Source of the DNA: an uncultured Sphingopyxis sp.
GTDB lineage: Bacteria; Pseudomonadota; Alphaproteobacteria; Sphingomonadales; Sphingomonadaceae
Reading direction: 5' to 3'
DNA length: 64,000 nucleotides
Assembly: GCF_900078365.1 (NCBI RefSeq)
Contig: NZ_LT598653.1
Location: forward strand, 1,612,001 to 1,676,000
Position numbers and translations under genes: made by a program. Numbering within the stretch: the first letter of the stretch is position 1; each line of letters begins with the position of its first letter. This document shows positions 54,078-61,297 of this stretch, piece after piece. The notes beneath the pieces are model-generated. The model saw only the letters and a list, made by a program, of their open reading frames with translations. It made no database searches and was not told where the DNA came from.

Positions 54078-55067
54078 TCAGTCGTGGACCGCCTTGACCA
54101 GCGGCCCGAGCCCGCCGCCGCCGAGCCAGGCGAGCTGGACTTCGGCCGACACGCGGTTGATCGCTTCCTGCGGCTTGTTGCCCGGATGGACCGCGCGGCG
54201 CAGCGGACGCTTGCCCGCCGGCATCGCCATGATCGCGGCGATCGCGCGCGGCACGTCGGCCGGGTTGGCGCTGCGTCCGCTGCCGTCCTCGGTCCCCATG
54301 CCGCGCGTGAAGGGGGCATAGGCGTCGAGCAGCGCGGGATCGCTCCGCTCCTTCAGCGCGCCGGTATAGATGTTGCGATTGACCCAGACCTTTGTGGGAT
54401 AGCCGCCCGGCTGGATGATCGTCACGTCGATCCCGTGCGGGACCAGTTCATAGGCGAGCTGTTCGGACAAGGCCTCGACCGCGAATTTGGTCGCCGAATA
54501 ATGGCCGCCGCCGGGCACGATCACGCGGCCGAGCTGCGACGAGATGTTGAAGATTTGCCCGCTTTTCGCCGCGCGCATCTGTGGGAGGAGCGCGCGAACC
54601 ATGCGATGGATGCCAAGAATGTTGGTTTCGAAGATCAGCTTCGTCGCCTCCATGTCCTGCACCTCGACCGGCCCGGTGATGCCGATGCCGGCATTGTTGA
54701 CGAGCGTGTCGATGCGGCCGCCCGCGAGTTCGAGCGCCTTCGCCGTCCCCGCCGCGACCGAGGCATCGTCGGTGACGTCGATCTCGACGATATGGAGGTC
54801 CAGCCCGTCTTTCGCGGCTTCGGTCGCGAGGCTTTCTGCCTCGGGCCGCGGCATGTTGCGCATCGTTGCGATCACCTTCGCGCCGAGGCTGGCATAGAGC
54901 AGCGCGCCGATGCGGCCGAAACCGCTCGAACAGCCGGTGATCAGCACGGTGCGGCCTTTCAGCGAGGGGGCGGGCGTTGCGGCGCGAAGCAGCGCGGGGG
55001 CGGCGGCGGTCAGCGCGGCGGCGCCCGCGATGAGCTGGCGGCGATTGGGGGTGTGGCGATCGGGCAT
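54078..55067 (-). CDS. Short-chain dehydrogenase/reductase with Tat-type signal
   Basis: The 329-residue protein starts with NRRQLIAGAAALTAAAPALLRAA, a Tat-like export signal unusual for SDRs, followed by a classical SDR: TGCSSGFG cofactor loop, NNAGIG, an active-site Ser in FNISSQLG and YSATK (Tyr/Lys). The substrate cannot be told. AAGGAG lies before the ATG. A periplasmic NAD(P)-dependent enzyme would need explaining; the N terminus might instead be a membrane anchor. Confidence 0.85.
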   Translation of the reverse strand: MPDRHTPNRRQLIAGAAALTAAAPALLRAATPAPSLKGRTVLITGCSSGFGRIGALLYASLGAKVIATMRNMPRPEAESLATEAAKDGLDLHIVEIDVTDDASVAAGTAKALELAGGRIDTLVNNAGIGITGPVEVQDMEATKLIFETNILGIHRMVRALLPQMRAAKSGQIFNISSQLGRVIVPGGGHYSATKFAVEALSEQLAYELVPHGIDVTIIQPGGYPTKVWVNRNIYTGALKERSDPALLDAYAPFTRGMGTEDGSGRSANPADVPRAIAAIMAMPAGKRPLRRAVHPGNKPQEAINRVSAEVQLAWLGGGGLGPLVKAVHD

Positions 55068-55175
55068 GGGAAGGCTCCTTTCGGGAGCGGATCATGCCTT
55101 AGTTCGGCCGCTTCGCCAAATCGGTGTTCCGAAGCCGCTTTGGGGTGGATTGACGACGTTTAGGAGTTGAGGTGG

Positions 55176-55292
55176 TTTCCCCTCCCGCAGGCGGGAGGGG
55201 CAGCGAAACTTGCGAACTTGTTCGCTAGTTGCAGCGGGGTGGGCAATCGCAACGTCGCTGCCCACCCCCAGCCCCTCCCGCAAGCGGGAGGG
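55176..55292. repeat. Nested palindromes of the CCCCTCCCGC type
   Basis: CCCCTCCCGC followed by its inverse occurs near 55177-55200 and again near 55271-55293; between them lies GGGGTGGGCA and an inverse GCCCACCCC. The arms can pair locally or across the whole unit. It fills most of the gap between the SDR and pth genes. Confidence 0.6.
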
Positions 55293-55335
55293 GAGATAAC
55301 GACAGCTTCCGCCCGAAACCCGCCGCGCCGCCGCC

Positions 55336-55905
55336 TCATCCCTGCAATCGCAGCGCAAGGTCGCTCTGAAACCGCACCTCGTCGCCGTCGGCGAGCCATT
55401 TCGCTTCGGCGGCGATCGCGCCGAGCAGGTCGATCAGCGGCTCCATTTCGCTCTTATGATAATTGCCGAGGACGTGGCCCGTCACGCGGTCCTTGTGCCC
55501 CGGATGGCCGATGCCGATGCGTATGCGGCGGAAATCCTCGCCGATGTGGCTGATCATGCTGCGGATGCCGTTGTGGCCCGCCGCCCCGCCGCCCTGCTTC
55601 ACCTTGACCTTCATCGGCGCGAGGTCGAGTTCGTCGTAGAAGGCGGTGACGTCCTGCGGCGTCAACTTGTAGAAATCGAGCGCGGCGCGCACGCTGCGCC
55701 CGCTTTCGTTCATGAAGGTGCCGGGTTTGAGCAGCAGGATGCGCTGCGATCCGATACGGCCTTCCTGGATCCAGCCCTGGAATTTCTTGGCCGGGGCAGG
55801 GAAGTCGTAGAAGTCGGCGATGACGTCGGCGGCCATGAAGCCGACATTGTGACGGTGCATCGCATATTTGGGCCCGGGATTGCCGAGGCCGACCCAGAGC
55901 TGCAT
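55336..55905 (-). CDS. pth: Peptidyl-tRNA hydrolase
   Basis: The 189-residue enzyme has VGLGNPGPKYAMHRHNVGFMAAD (catalytic His in HRHN), KPGTFMNESG, DELDLAPMKVKVKQGGGAAGHNGIRS and GIGHPGHKDRVTGHVLG, all bacterial Pth signatures. It releases peptides from tRNA after drop-off. It is downstream of rplY on the same strand across a 65-bp gap that contains a hairpin. Confidence 0.97.
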   Translation of the reverse strand: MQLWVGLGNPGPKYAMHRHNVGFMAADVIADFYDFPAPAKKFQGWIQEGRIGSQRILLLKPGTFMNESGRSVRAALDFYKLTPQDVTAFYDELDLAPMKVKVKQGGGAAGHNGIRSMISHIGEDFRRIRIGIGHPGHKDRVTGHVLGNYHKSEMEPLIDLLGAIAAEAKWLADGDEVRFQSDLALRLQG

Positions 55906-55934
55906 GGCGGTGCCTTTCCCGGGTCTGGCGGAAA

Positions 55935-55959
55935 CGCCCCTCCCGCCAAGGGAGGGGCG
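55935..55959. repeat. 10-bp stem hairpin between rplY and pth
   Basis: CGCCCCTCCC (55935-55944) and GGGAGGGGCG (55950-55959) pair perfectly around a 5-nt loop in the intercistronic gap. It could lower pth expression relative to rplY or define mRNA ends; no T-tract follows. Confidence 0.6.
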
Positions 55960-55970
55960 GTCCGGAATGC

Positions 55971-56609
55971 TTAGGCTTCTTCGCCTTCGGCGGCGGCTTC
56001 TTCGCCGTCATCCTTCGTCGTGTCGCCGTCGCTCGACTTGAGCGCCGACGGGGCGACGATGGTGGCGATGGTGAAGTCGCGGTCGGTGATCGCGCTTTCG
56101 ACGCCCTTGGGCAGGGCGACGTTGCTGATGTGGATCGAATCGCCGACGTCGAAGCCGGTCACGTCGATCGCGATCTCGTCGGGAATCTTGTCCGCGTCGC
56201 AGACGAGTTCCAGCTCGTGGCGAACGATGTTGAGCACGCCGCCGCGCTTCAGGCCGGGCGAGGCTTCTTCGTTCTGGAACGAGACCGGCACCGCGACCTG
56301 GACCTTGGCGTCCTTGGCGATGCGCAGGAAATCGGCGTGGATCGGGCGATCCTTGACCGGGTGGAAAGCGACGTCCTTGGGCAGCGTACGGATGGCCTTG
56401 CCGCCGACTTCGATCATCACGACCGAGTTCATGAAGTGACCCGTCATCAGCTGCTTCATCAGCAGCTTTTCTTCGACGTGGATCATCAGGGGTTCTTCCT
56501 TGCCGCCATAGACAACGGCGGGGACACGACCTTCACGACGCAGTTCACGCGAGGCTCCCTTGCCTCCGCGCGTCCGCGTCTCGGCCGTCAGCGTCAGCTG
56601 ATCGCTCAT
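55971..56609 (-). CDS. rplY: 50S ribosomal protein L25 (general stress protein Ctc form)
   Basis: The 212-residue protein has an L25 domain (LTAETRTRGGKGASRELRREGRVPAVVYGG) and the C-terminal TL5/CTC domain (VALPKGVESAITDRDFTIATIVAP), ending in an acidic EEAAAEGEEA tail. It binds 5S rRNA. The rplY-pth order is common in alphaproteobacteria. Confidence 0.96.
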   Translation of the reverse strand: MSDQLTLTAETRTRGGKGASRELRREGRVPAVVYGGKEEPLMIHVEEKLLMKQLMTGHFMNSVVMIEVGGKAIRTLPKDVAFHPVKDRPIHADFLRIAKDAKVQVAVPVSFQNEEASPGLKRGGVLNIVRHELELVCDADKIPDEIAIDVTGFDVGDSIHISNVALPKGVESAITDRDFTIATIVAPSALKSSDGDTTKDDGEEAAAEGEEA

Positions 56610-56899
56610 AATATTTCTCCGAGAAACAGTTGCACAGCTCCGCCACGCCTCCAGGGATGACCATGACGGAAGCCGCGGCGCTTAGCGGGGAAGCGGTGGA
56701 ATTGCAAGTGTTGGCGGTGGAAGGGAGAGATGGCGGGTTTGCGCCGGGAGCGGACGCCGAGCATCTCATAACTTCGTCATTCCCGCGAAAGCAGGAACCC
56801 AGAGCGTGCGTCGGCTGACTCCACACTGGGTTCCTGCTTTCGCGGGAATGACGAATGTTGGGAAGGGTTTTTCCCACCCCAAGGCGGACACTGCGCAAA
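56610..56899. other. Intergenic region with REP-like unit
   Basis: The 290 bp between the rplY start and the TraB/GumN stop hold the rplY promoter side and a REP-like unit at 56775-56852. A short plus-strand frame here is not supported by composition. Confidence 0.6.
56775..56852. repeat. REP-like palindromic unit, second copy
   Basis: CGTCATTCCCGCGAAAGCAG at the left and the inverse ending GCGGGAATGACG at the right enclose GAACCCAGAGCGTGCGTCGG and a CTGACTCCACACTGGG arm. It is the same family as 49678-49756, with matching differences in both arms (compensated A/T in the GCAGG stem), as expected if the hairpin is selected. Confidence 0.8.
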
Positions 56900-57799
56900 T
56901 CACTGCGCCCGCGTCACCGTCAGTCCGTCCGCTTCCAGCCTCGCCGGAACGCCGTCGCTTCCGACCAGATGCCCAGCGCCCACCGCCATCAGCACCGTCC
57001 CCGGCCGTTCCATCCGCCGCTTCACCCATGCGCTCCAGCGCCGGTTGCGGTCGGTGATGATCGCCTTGCGCGCCGCGGGCACGGCGTCGATGTCCTCGTT
57101 GATCAGCTTTTCGAGCGCGGCGACATCGCCGCGCCCCCACGCTGCGGTCAGCGCCCCGACCTGCTCCACCGCACCGTCCGCTTCCTCAGCCGCCCGCGTG
57201 AGCAGGATGCGCTGGGTATGCGGGTCGAGCGTTTCGAACAGCATCAGCTGTTCGCGCGCGGTTTCAAAGCCGGCGATCGGCTTGCCCGCGGCCTTGAACT
57301 TTTTGGCGAGACCCGTCTCGACGCCGTCGGCCGAGGACAGGCCGGCATTTTGCGCGACGCGCTGGCCCATCAGGACCATCACCGCCCAATCGTCCAGCCC
57401 TTCCTCGCCAAAGCCGCGGCCGCTCGCTTCGAGCGCGCGAAAGCCGGTCAGCGCCTTGCCGGAGAGGCGCGCCTCGATCGCGAGCGGGGCGTCGCGCGGA
57501 GCGAGTTTCCTGAATATCGCGCCCGCGGCGTCGAGTTCGGCGGGCGACAGTTCCAGGATCAGTTCGTCGGCGGCCTCGATCGCGTCTTCCACGCGGCCCC
57601 CATCCCAATCGGTGCCGCGCGGCAACGCGTGCATCGTGCCGAGAATATAGATTCTCGTATCCGCGTCCGCGACGAGCCACATTGCCGGGCGCGCTTCGGG
57701 GCCCGGCTCGGCGGTGCCGCAGGCCGTCAGCAGAAGCGGCAAAAGGGCCGCCGCAAGGCGGCGGCCCCATTGTCCGGGCCGGGGGGCGGGTCGCCTCAA
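56900..57799 (-). CDS. TraB/GumN family lipoprotein-like protein, second of a tandem pair
   Basis: A 299-residue protein with an N-terminal hydrophobic segment and lipobox (LLPLLLTAC), then WLVADADTRIYILGTMHALP, the TraB/GumN GT-x-H motif, and a C-terminal VLMAVGAGHLVGSDG. The long open frame extends upstream, but a TTG at 57799 overlaps the stop of the neighbouring paralogue as TTGA and places the signal peptide correctly, so I start there. The family is membrane-associated and possibly a protease relative (erythromycin-esterase/Tiki-like); function unknown. Confidence 0.78.
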   Translation of the reverse strand: MRRPAPRPGQWGRRLAAALLPLLLTACGTAEPGPEARPAMWLVADADTRIYILGTMHALPRGTDWDGGRVEDAIEAADELILELSPAELDAAGAIFRKLAPRDAPLAIEARLSGKALTGFRALEASGRGFGEEGLDDWAVMVLMGQRVAQNAGLSSADGVETGLAKKFKAAGKPIAGFETAREQLMLFETLDPHTQRILLTRAAEEADGAVEQVGALTAAWGRGDVAALEKLINEDIDAVPAARKAIITDRNRRWSAWVKRRMERPGTVLMAVGAGHLVGSDGVPARLEADGLTVTRAQ

Positions 57800-58734
57800 T
57801 ATTCGACCCGCTTCACCGTGAGACCACGTTCCTTCAGATAATCCTGCACGCTGTGCTCGCCCGCGAGATGCCCGGCGCCGACTGCGACGAAAACGGTCCC
57901 CGGCTGGTCCATCCGCGCCTTCAGCTTGTCCGCCCAGCGCGCGTTGCGATCCCAGAGCAATGTTTTCGCGAGTTCGGGCGTCGCGGCCAGGCTCTCGTTC
58001 ATCGCGGTGGCGAGCCCGTCGGGGTCGCCCTTCGCCCACAGGACGACCATTTTGTCGAGTTGCGGCCCCAGTTGGTCGAGGTCCTTCACCACTGCGTCGA
58101 GAAAGGCGACCTGCTGCGTTTCGGGCAGCGTGTCGAAAAAGCCAAGCTGTTCGGCGAAGGTTTCGAGCCCCGAAACCGGCTTGCCCGCCGCCTTCGCAAA
58201 GCCGGTCAGCTGCTTTTCGGCACCTTGCTCGGGATCATAGCCGAGCTTGGTCAGCGGCAGCACCGACAGGGTGATCGCCGGAAACCACGGCTCGAACTTG
58301 TCGAACTGCGCGGCGGGCAGGCCGACGCTCGCCATCGCGGCCTGATAGGCTGCAAGCTGATCGGGATTGAGCCGCGACGACAGCGTCTTGCCGCTCTGGT
58401 CGAGCGCCAGCGGCATCATGGTCTTCGCGACCTCGGCCTGATCCTCGGGCATCACCATTTCGAGCATCAACTGGTCGGATGTCTCGAGCGCGGTCTTCAC
58501 CGCCTCGTCGAACCAGCCGAGGCCGGGCTTCAGCACATGGACGGTGCCGAAAAGATAGATCGTCGTGTCGTCGTCCTTCACCACCCACAGCGCGGGGTCG
58601 GCGTCGGTGGTCGCGGGGGCGGCCGCCGTGGCGGGCTCGGCAGCGCGGACGGCATTGGTGCCGGGCAGCATAGCGCATTGGGCGAAGGGGATGACGGCGC
58701 AGGTGGCGACAAGCGTCTTGAACCAGGTCTTCAT
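57796..58734 (-). CDS. TraB/GumN family exported protein, first of a tandem pair
   Basis: The 312-residue protein starts at the ATG at 58734 with a signal-type N terminus (MKTWFKTLVATCAVIPFAQC), then ALWVVKDDDTTIYLFGTVHVLKPG and a C-terminal TVFVAVGAGHLAGEHSV. It is a clear paralogue of the downstream gene, with which it overlaps by 4 bp, so the pair probably arose by duplication. Upstream in-frame residues to 58917 are not signal-like. Function is unknown. Confidence 0.85.
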   Translation of the reverse strand: MKTWFKTLVATCAVIPFAQCAMLPGTNAVRAAEPATAAAPATTDADPALWVVKDDDTTIYLFGTVHVLKPGLGWFDEAVKTALETSDQLMLEMVMPEDQAEVAKTMMPLALDQSGKTLSSRLNPDQLAAYQAAMASVGLPAAQFDKFEPWFPAITLSVLPLTKLGYDPEQGAEKQLTGFAKAAGKPVSGLETFAEQLGFFDTLPETQQVAFLDAVVKDLDQLGPQLDKMVVLWAKGDPDGLATAMNESLAATPELAKTLLWDRNARWADKLKARMDQPGTVFVAVGAGHLAGEHSVQDYLKERGLTVKRVEY

Positions 58735-58796
58735 CGGGGAATCACCTTTCGATTCGGTTCTTGTGGCTTCGGAGGGGGTGAAAGGGAAATGAGGTA

Positions 58797-59408
58797 TCAA
58801 CGGAATTTGAACCAGAAATAAACGACCGCATTGGCGACCATCGACAGCACGAACAACGGCATCGCTTCGACCGGCGGTGCAAGTTCGGCACGCGACAGAA
58901 CCCACCACGCCGGGCATGGGAACACAAAGGCATAGAAGCCCGCGAGCGCACCCAGGTGATAGGCATGGCGTTCATGATCGTCGACCGTGCGGTGATAGAT
59001 GATCAACGATACGACGAGCCCGACCACCCACAGCGCCGACAGCCCAATCGCAATGGAGGGAGCCAGCGCGCCATTGTCGAACAAGTCGGTGTTGCCGTCG
59101 GCCTGCAACATGATGGCCGACACCATGCCGAGCGTGCCCGCCAGGACGACGCTCACCCAATAGAGCCGCTTGCGCGGCGACCAGCTGCGGAACCAGTCGG
59201 CATGGCGGCGGACATAGAAGCCGAAGGCTGCGACGCCCAGTGTGATCGCGATCAAGGCGCCGATCCAGGGGGAAAGCGCCGGGCCGCCGGTTTCGGCCGC
59301 GGTGCTGCTGTAACCGGCAAAGCCGCCGGCGAGCATTGCGGTGCCGATGAAGATGGCAACCGGCCAGCCCATGCCGGGCGCTGGACGGTTCTGTGGATCA
59401 TTCGCCAT
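58797..59408 (-). CDS. Multi-pass membrane protein paired with a small HTH regulator
   Basis: The 203-residue protein has about six hydrophobic segments and no domain I recognise; the arrangement (helices, then a YHRTVDDHERHAYHLGALAGFYAF segment, then helices) resembles small membrane proteins that regularly follow XRE-type regulators. The ATG at 59408 is 4 bp beyond the regulator's stop, with GAGGG as SD. The regulator may control it or be held at the membrane by it. Confidence 0.75.
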   Translation of the reverse strand: MANDPQNRPAPGMGWPVAIFIGTAMLAGGFAGYSSTAAETGGPALSPWIGALIAITLGVAAFGFYVRRHADWFRSWSPRKRLYWVSVVLAGTLGMVSAIMLQADGNTDLFDNGALAPSIAIGLSALWVVGLVVSLIIYHRTVDDHERHAYHLGALAGFYAFVFPCPAWWVLSRAELAPPVEAMPLFVLSMVANAVVYFWFKFR

Positions 59409-59412
59409 TATC

Positions 59413-59613
59413 TTATCCCTCATGGCCGTCATCGAAAATCTCCTCGATCGGCATTTCGAACAGCCGCGCGAGCTTGAAGGCGAGCGGCAGCGACGGGTCG
59501 TATTTCCCCGTTTCGATCGCATTCACCGCCTGCCGCGAGACGTCGAGCCGGTCGGCGAGTTCCGCCTGGCTCCAGTTTCGCATCGCGCGCAGCACTTTCA
59601 ACTTGTTGTTCAT
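59413..59613 (-). CDS. Small XRE/Cro-type HTH transcriptional regulator
   Basis: A 66-residue protein that is almost entirely an HTH: MNNKLKVLRAMRNWSQAELA, then RLDVSRQAVNAIETGKYDPS and LAFKLARLFEMPIEEIF. This short form is common in pairs with membrane proteins. GAGG lies 5 bp before the ATG. It is first in a two-gene unit with the gene at 58797-59408. Confidence 0.92.
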   Translation of the reverse strand: MNNKLKVLRAMRNWSQAELADRLDVSRQAVNAIETGKYDPSLPLAFKLARLFEMPIEEIFDDGHEG

Positions 59614-59718
59614 CGGCGCCTCGCCAGCATGTCCATCCGAAGGACCGTGGGTTTCCCATAGACATCATATGTCGGGGTTGGGCAAATATCTGGATCGGGT
59701 CTTCGCCGGGACAAGGGA

Positions 59719-59749
59719 CTGGAGCGCCGTCCCATGGCGGGCGCTCCAG
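59719..59749 (-). terminator. Hairpin downstream of urcA
   Basis: CTGGAGCGCC (59719-59728) and GGCGCTCCAG (59740-59749) form a perfect 10-bp stem with an 11-nt loop, about 60 bp past the urcA stop. No U-tract follows on the minus strand, so intrinsic termination is only possible, not proven. Confidence 0.35.
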
Positions 59750-59809
59750 CCCAAGTCGCCAGCCGTCACCGGGGAGCGACGGCGCGAGCGAAGTCGTCCA
59801 GATTCATTG

Positions 59810-60139
59810 TTACCGGGCGGTATCGATCATCAGCAGTGCGAGCTGTGTTCCGTTCTGTGCCTGCGCGACGGCGCGTTCGGCCTGCAGTCCGGCTTTCTCG
59901 ATCGCACTCGACGTGCATGCCGACTGGTGAGCCCACTCGGCAGCGCCGCGACGGCCCGAGCGGCAAACGCTGCGCGCGGCGGTCTTGATGCGGGTGTCGA
60001 GTCGTTCGCGATCGGCGATGCGGGTCAGGTCGAGGTCATCGATGCGGACTTCGACAGTGGCGTTTTCGCTCTCGGCGGCAACAGCGGGCGTTGCAATGGC
60101 GGCGAGCGAGAGGGCGAGGGTCAGCGTGCGGGTCATCAT
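59810..60139 (-). CDS. UrcA-family exported protein
   Basis: The 109-residue protein has a signal peptide (LTLALSLAAIATPAVAAES) and the UrcA pattern VRIDDLDLTRIADRERLDTRIKTAARSVC followed by a second cysteine (SACTSSAIEKA). UrcA proteins are small secreted sphingomonad/Caulobacter proteins of unknown role. ATGs at 60145, 60139 and 60136 compete; AGGAG is well placed for 60139. Confidence 0.85.
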   Translation of the reverse strand: MMTRTLTLALSLAAIATPAVAAESENATVEVRIDDLDLTRIADRERLDTRIKTAARSVCRSGRRGAAEWAHQSACTSSAIEKAGLQAERAVAQAQNGTQLALLMIDTAR

Positions 60140-60205
60140 ATCCATTCTCCTGGAATCGGGCGGGTCGTGGTTAACTCAGCCTGTCATTATGTCAGGTATC
60201 CATGA

Positions 60206-60234
60206 CTATATGTCGCGATTCGCTGACTATGTCA
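60206..60234 (-). promoter_or_regulatory. Sigma-70-like promoter of urcA
   Basis: On the minus strand TTGACA (60234-60229) and CATATA (60211-60206) are 17 bp apart, a near-consensus housekeeping promoter. It would give a leader of about 60 nt before the urcA ATG. Confidence 0.7.
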
Positions 60235-60373
60235 ACAACACCTTACAAAAAGTTTTGGAGACCTGACTAAAGCGGATATTTTCGCGCCGTGGCGAGCGGC
60301 GGGAAGCCTTGACCATGCGCCGCCGCTGGGCCAATGCGGCGGCGATTTTTGCACCTGCGAAGGGATTGCGGCC

Positions 60374-61297
60374 GTGGCCGACGGGGCGGACAAGACACCA
60401 CTCAGCTTTCAGGACATGATCCTGACGCTGCACAATTACTGGAGCGCGCGCGGCTGCGCGATTTTGCAGCCCTATGACATGCGGGTGGGGGCGGGGACCT
60501 TTCACCCCGCGACGACGCTGCGCAGCCTCGGCCCCGAGCCGTGGAACGTCGCCTATGTCCAGCCGAGCCGCCGCCCGACCGATGGCCGCTATGGCGAGAA
60601 CCCGAACCGCCTCCAGCATTATTATCAGTATCAGGTGATCCTCAAACCCTCGCCCGCGGACCTGCAGGAGCAATATCTGGGCAGCCTCGCCGCGATCGGC
60701 ATCGACCCGCTGCTCCACGACATCCGCTTCGTCGAAGACGACTGGGAAAACCCCACGCTGGGCGCGTGGGGCCTGGGCTGGGAAGTCTGGCTCAACGGCA
60801 TGGAAGTCACCCAGTTCACCTATTTCCAGCAAATGGGCGGCTTTGACTGCAAGCCCGTCGCGGGCGAACTCACTTACGGGCTCGAACGCCTCGCCATGTA
60901 TATCCAGAATGTCGACAATGTGTACGACCTGCGCTTCTCCGACGCGGTCGGCGACGTGCCCGGCGTGAGCTATGGCGACGTCTTCCTTGAAAACGAACGG
61001 CAATTCTCGAAGTGGAATTTCGAGGTTGCCGACACCGACAGCCTGTTCGCGGGCTTCAAGGCCGCCGAGGAAGAGTGCAAGCGCGCGATCGACGCGGGCG
61101 TGCCTTTGGCTGCCTATGACCAGGCGATCGAGGCGAGCCATTTGTTCAACCTGCTGCAGGCGCGCGGCGTGATCAGCGTACAGGAACGCGCCAATTATAT
61201 GGCGCGCGTCCGCGATCTCGCGAAGGGCAGTTGCAAGGCGTGGATCGACAGCCAGTCCGAAAACTGGACCGCAAAATATCCGGGGTGGACGCTGTGA
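60374..61297 (+). CDS. glyQ: Glycyl-tRNA synthetase alpha subunit
   Basis: The 307-residue class II synthetase subunit has SFQDMILTLHNYWSARGCAILQPYDMRVGAGTFHPATTLRSLGPEPW-type motif 1 and 2 regions, RLQHYYQYQVILKPSP and TYGLERLAMYIQ (motif 3). It forms an alpha2-beta2 enzyme with GlyS. The start is a GTG at 60374 with AAGGG upstream. Its stop overlaps the glyS GTG by 4 bp. Confidence 0.97.
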   Translation: MADGADKTPLSFQDMILTLHNYWSARGCAILQPYDMRVGAGTFHPATTLRSLGPEPWNVAYVQPSRRPTDGRYGENPNRLQHYYQYQVILKPSPADLQEQYLGSLAAIGIDPLLHDIRFVEDDWENPTLGAWGLGWEVWLNGMEVTQFTYFQQMGGFDCKPVAGELTYGLERLAMYIQNVDNVYDLRFSDAVGDVPGVSYGDVFLENERQFSKWNFEVADTDSLFAGFKAAEEECKRAIDAGVPLAAYDQAIEASHLFNLLQARGVISVQERANYMARVRDLAKGSCKAWIDSQSENWTAKYPGWTL

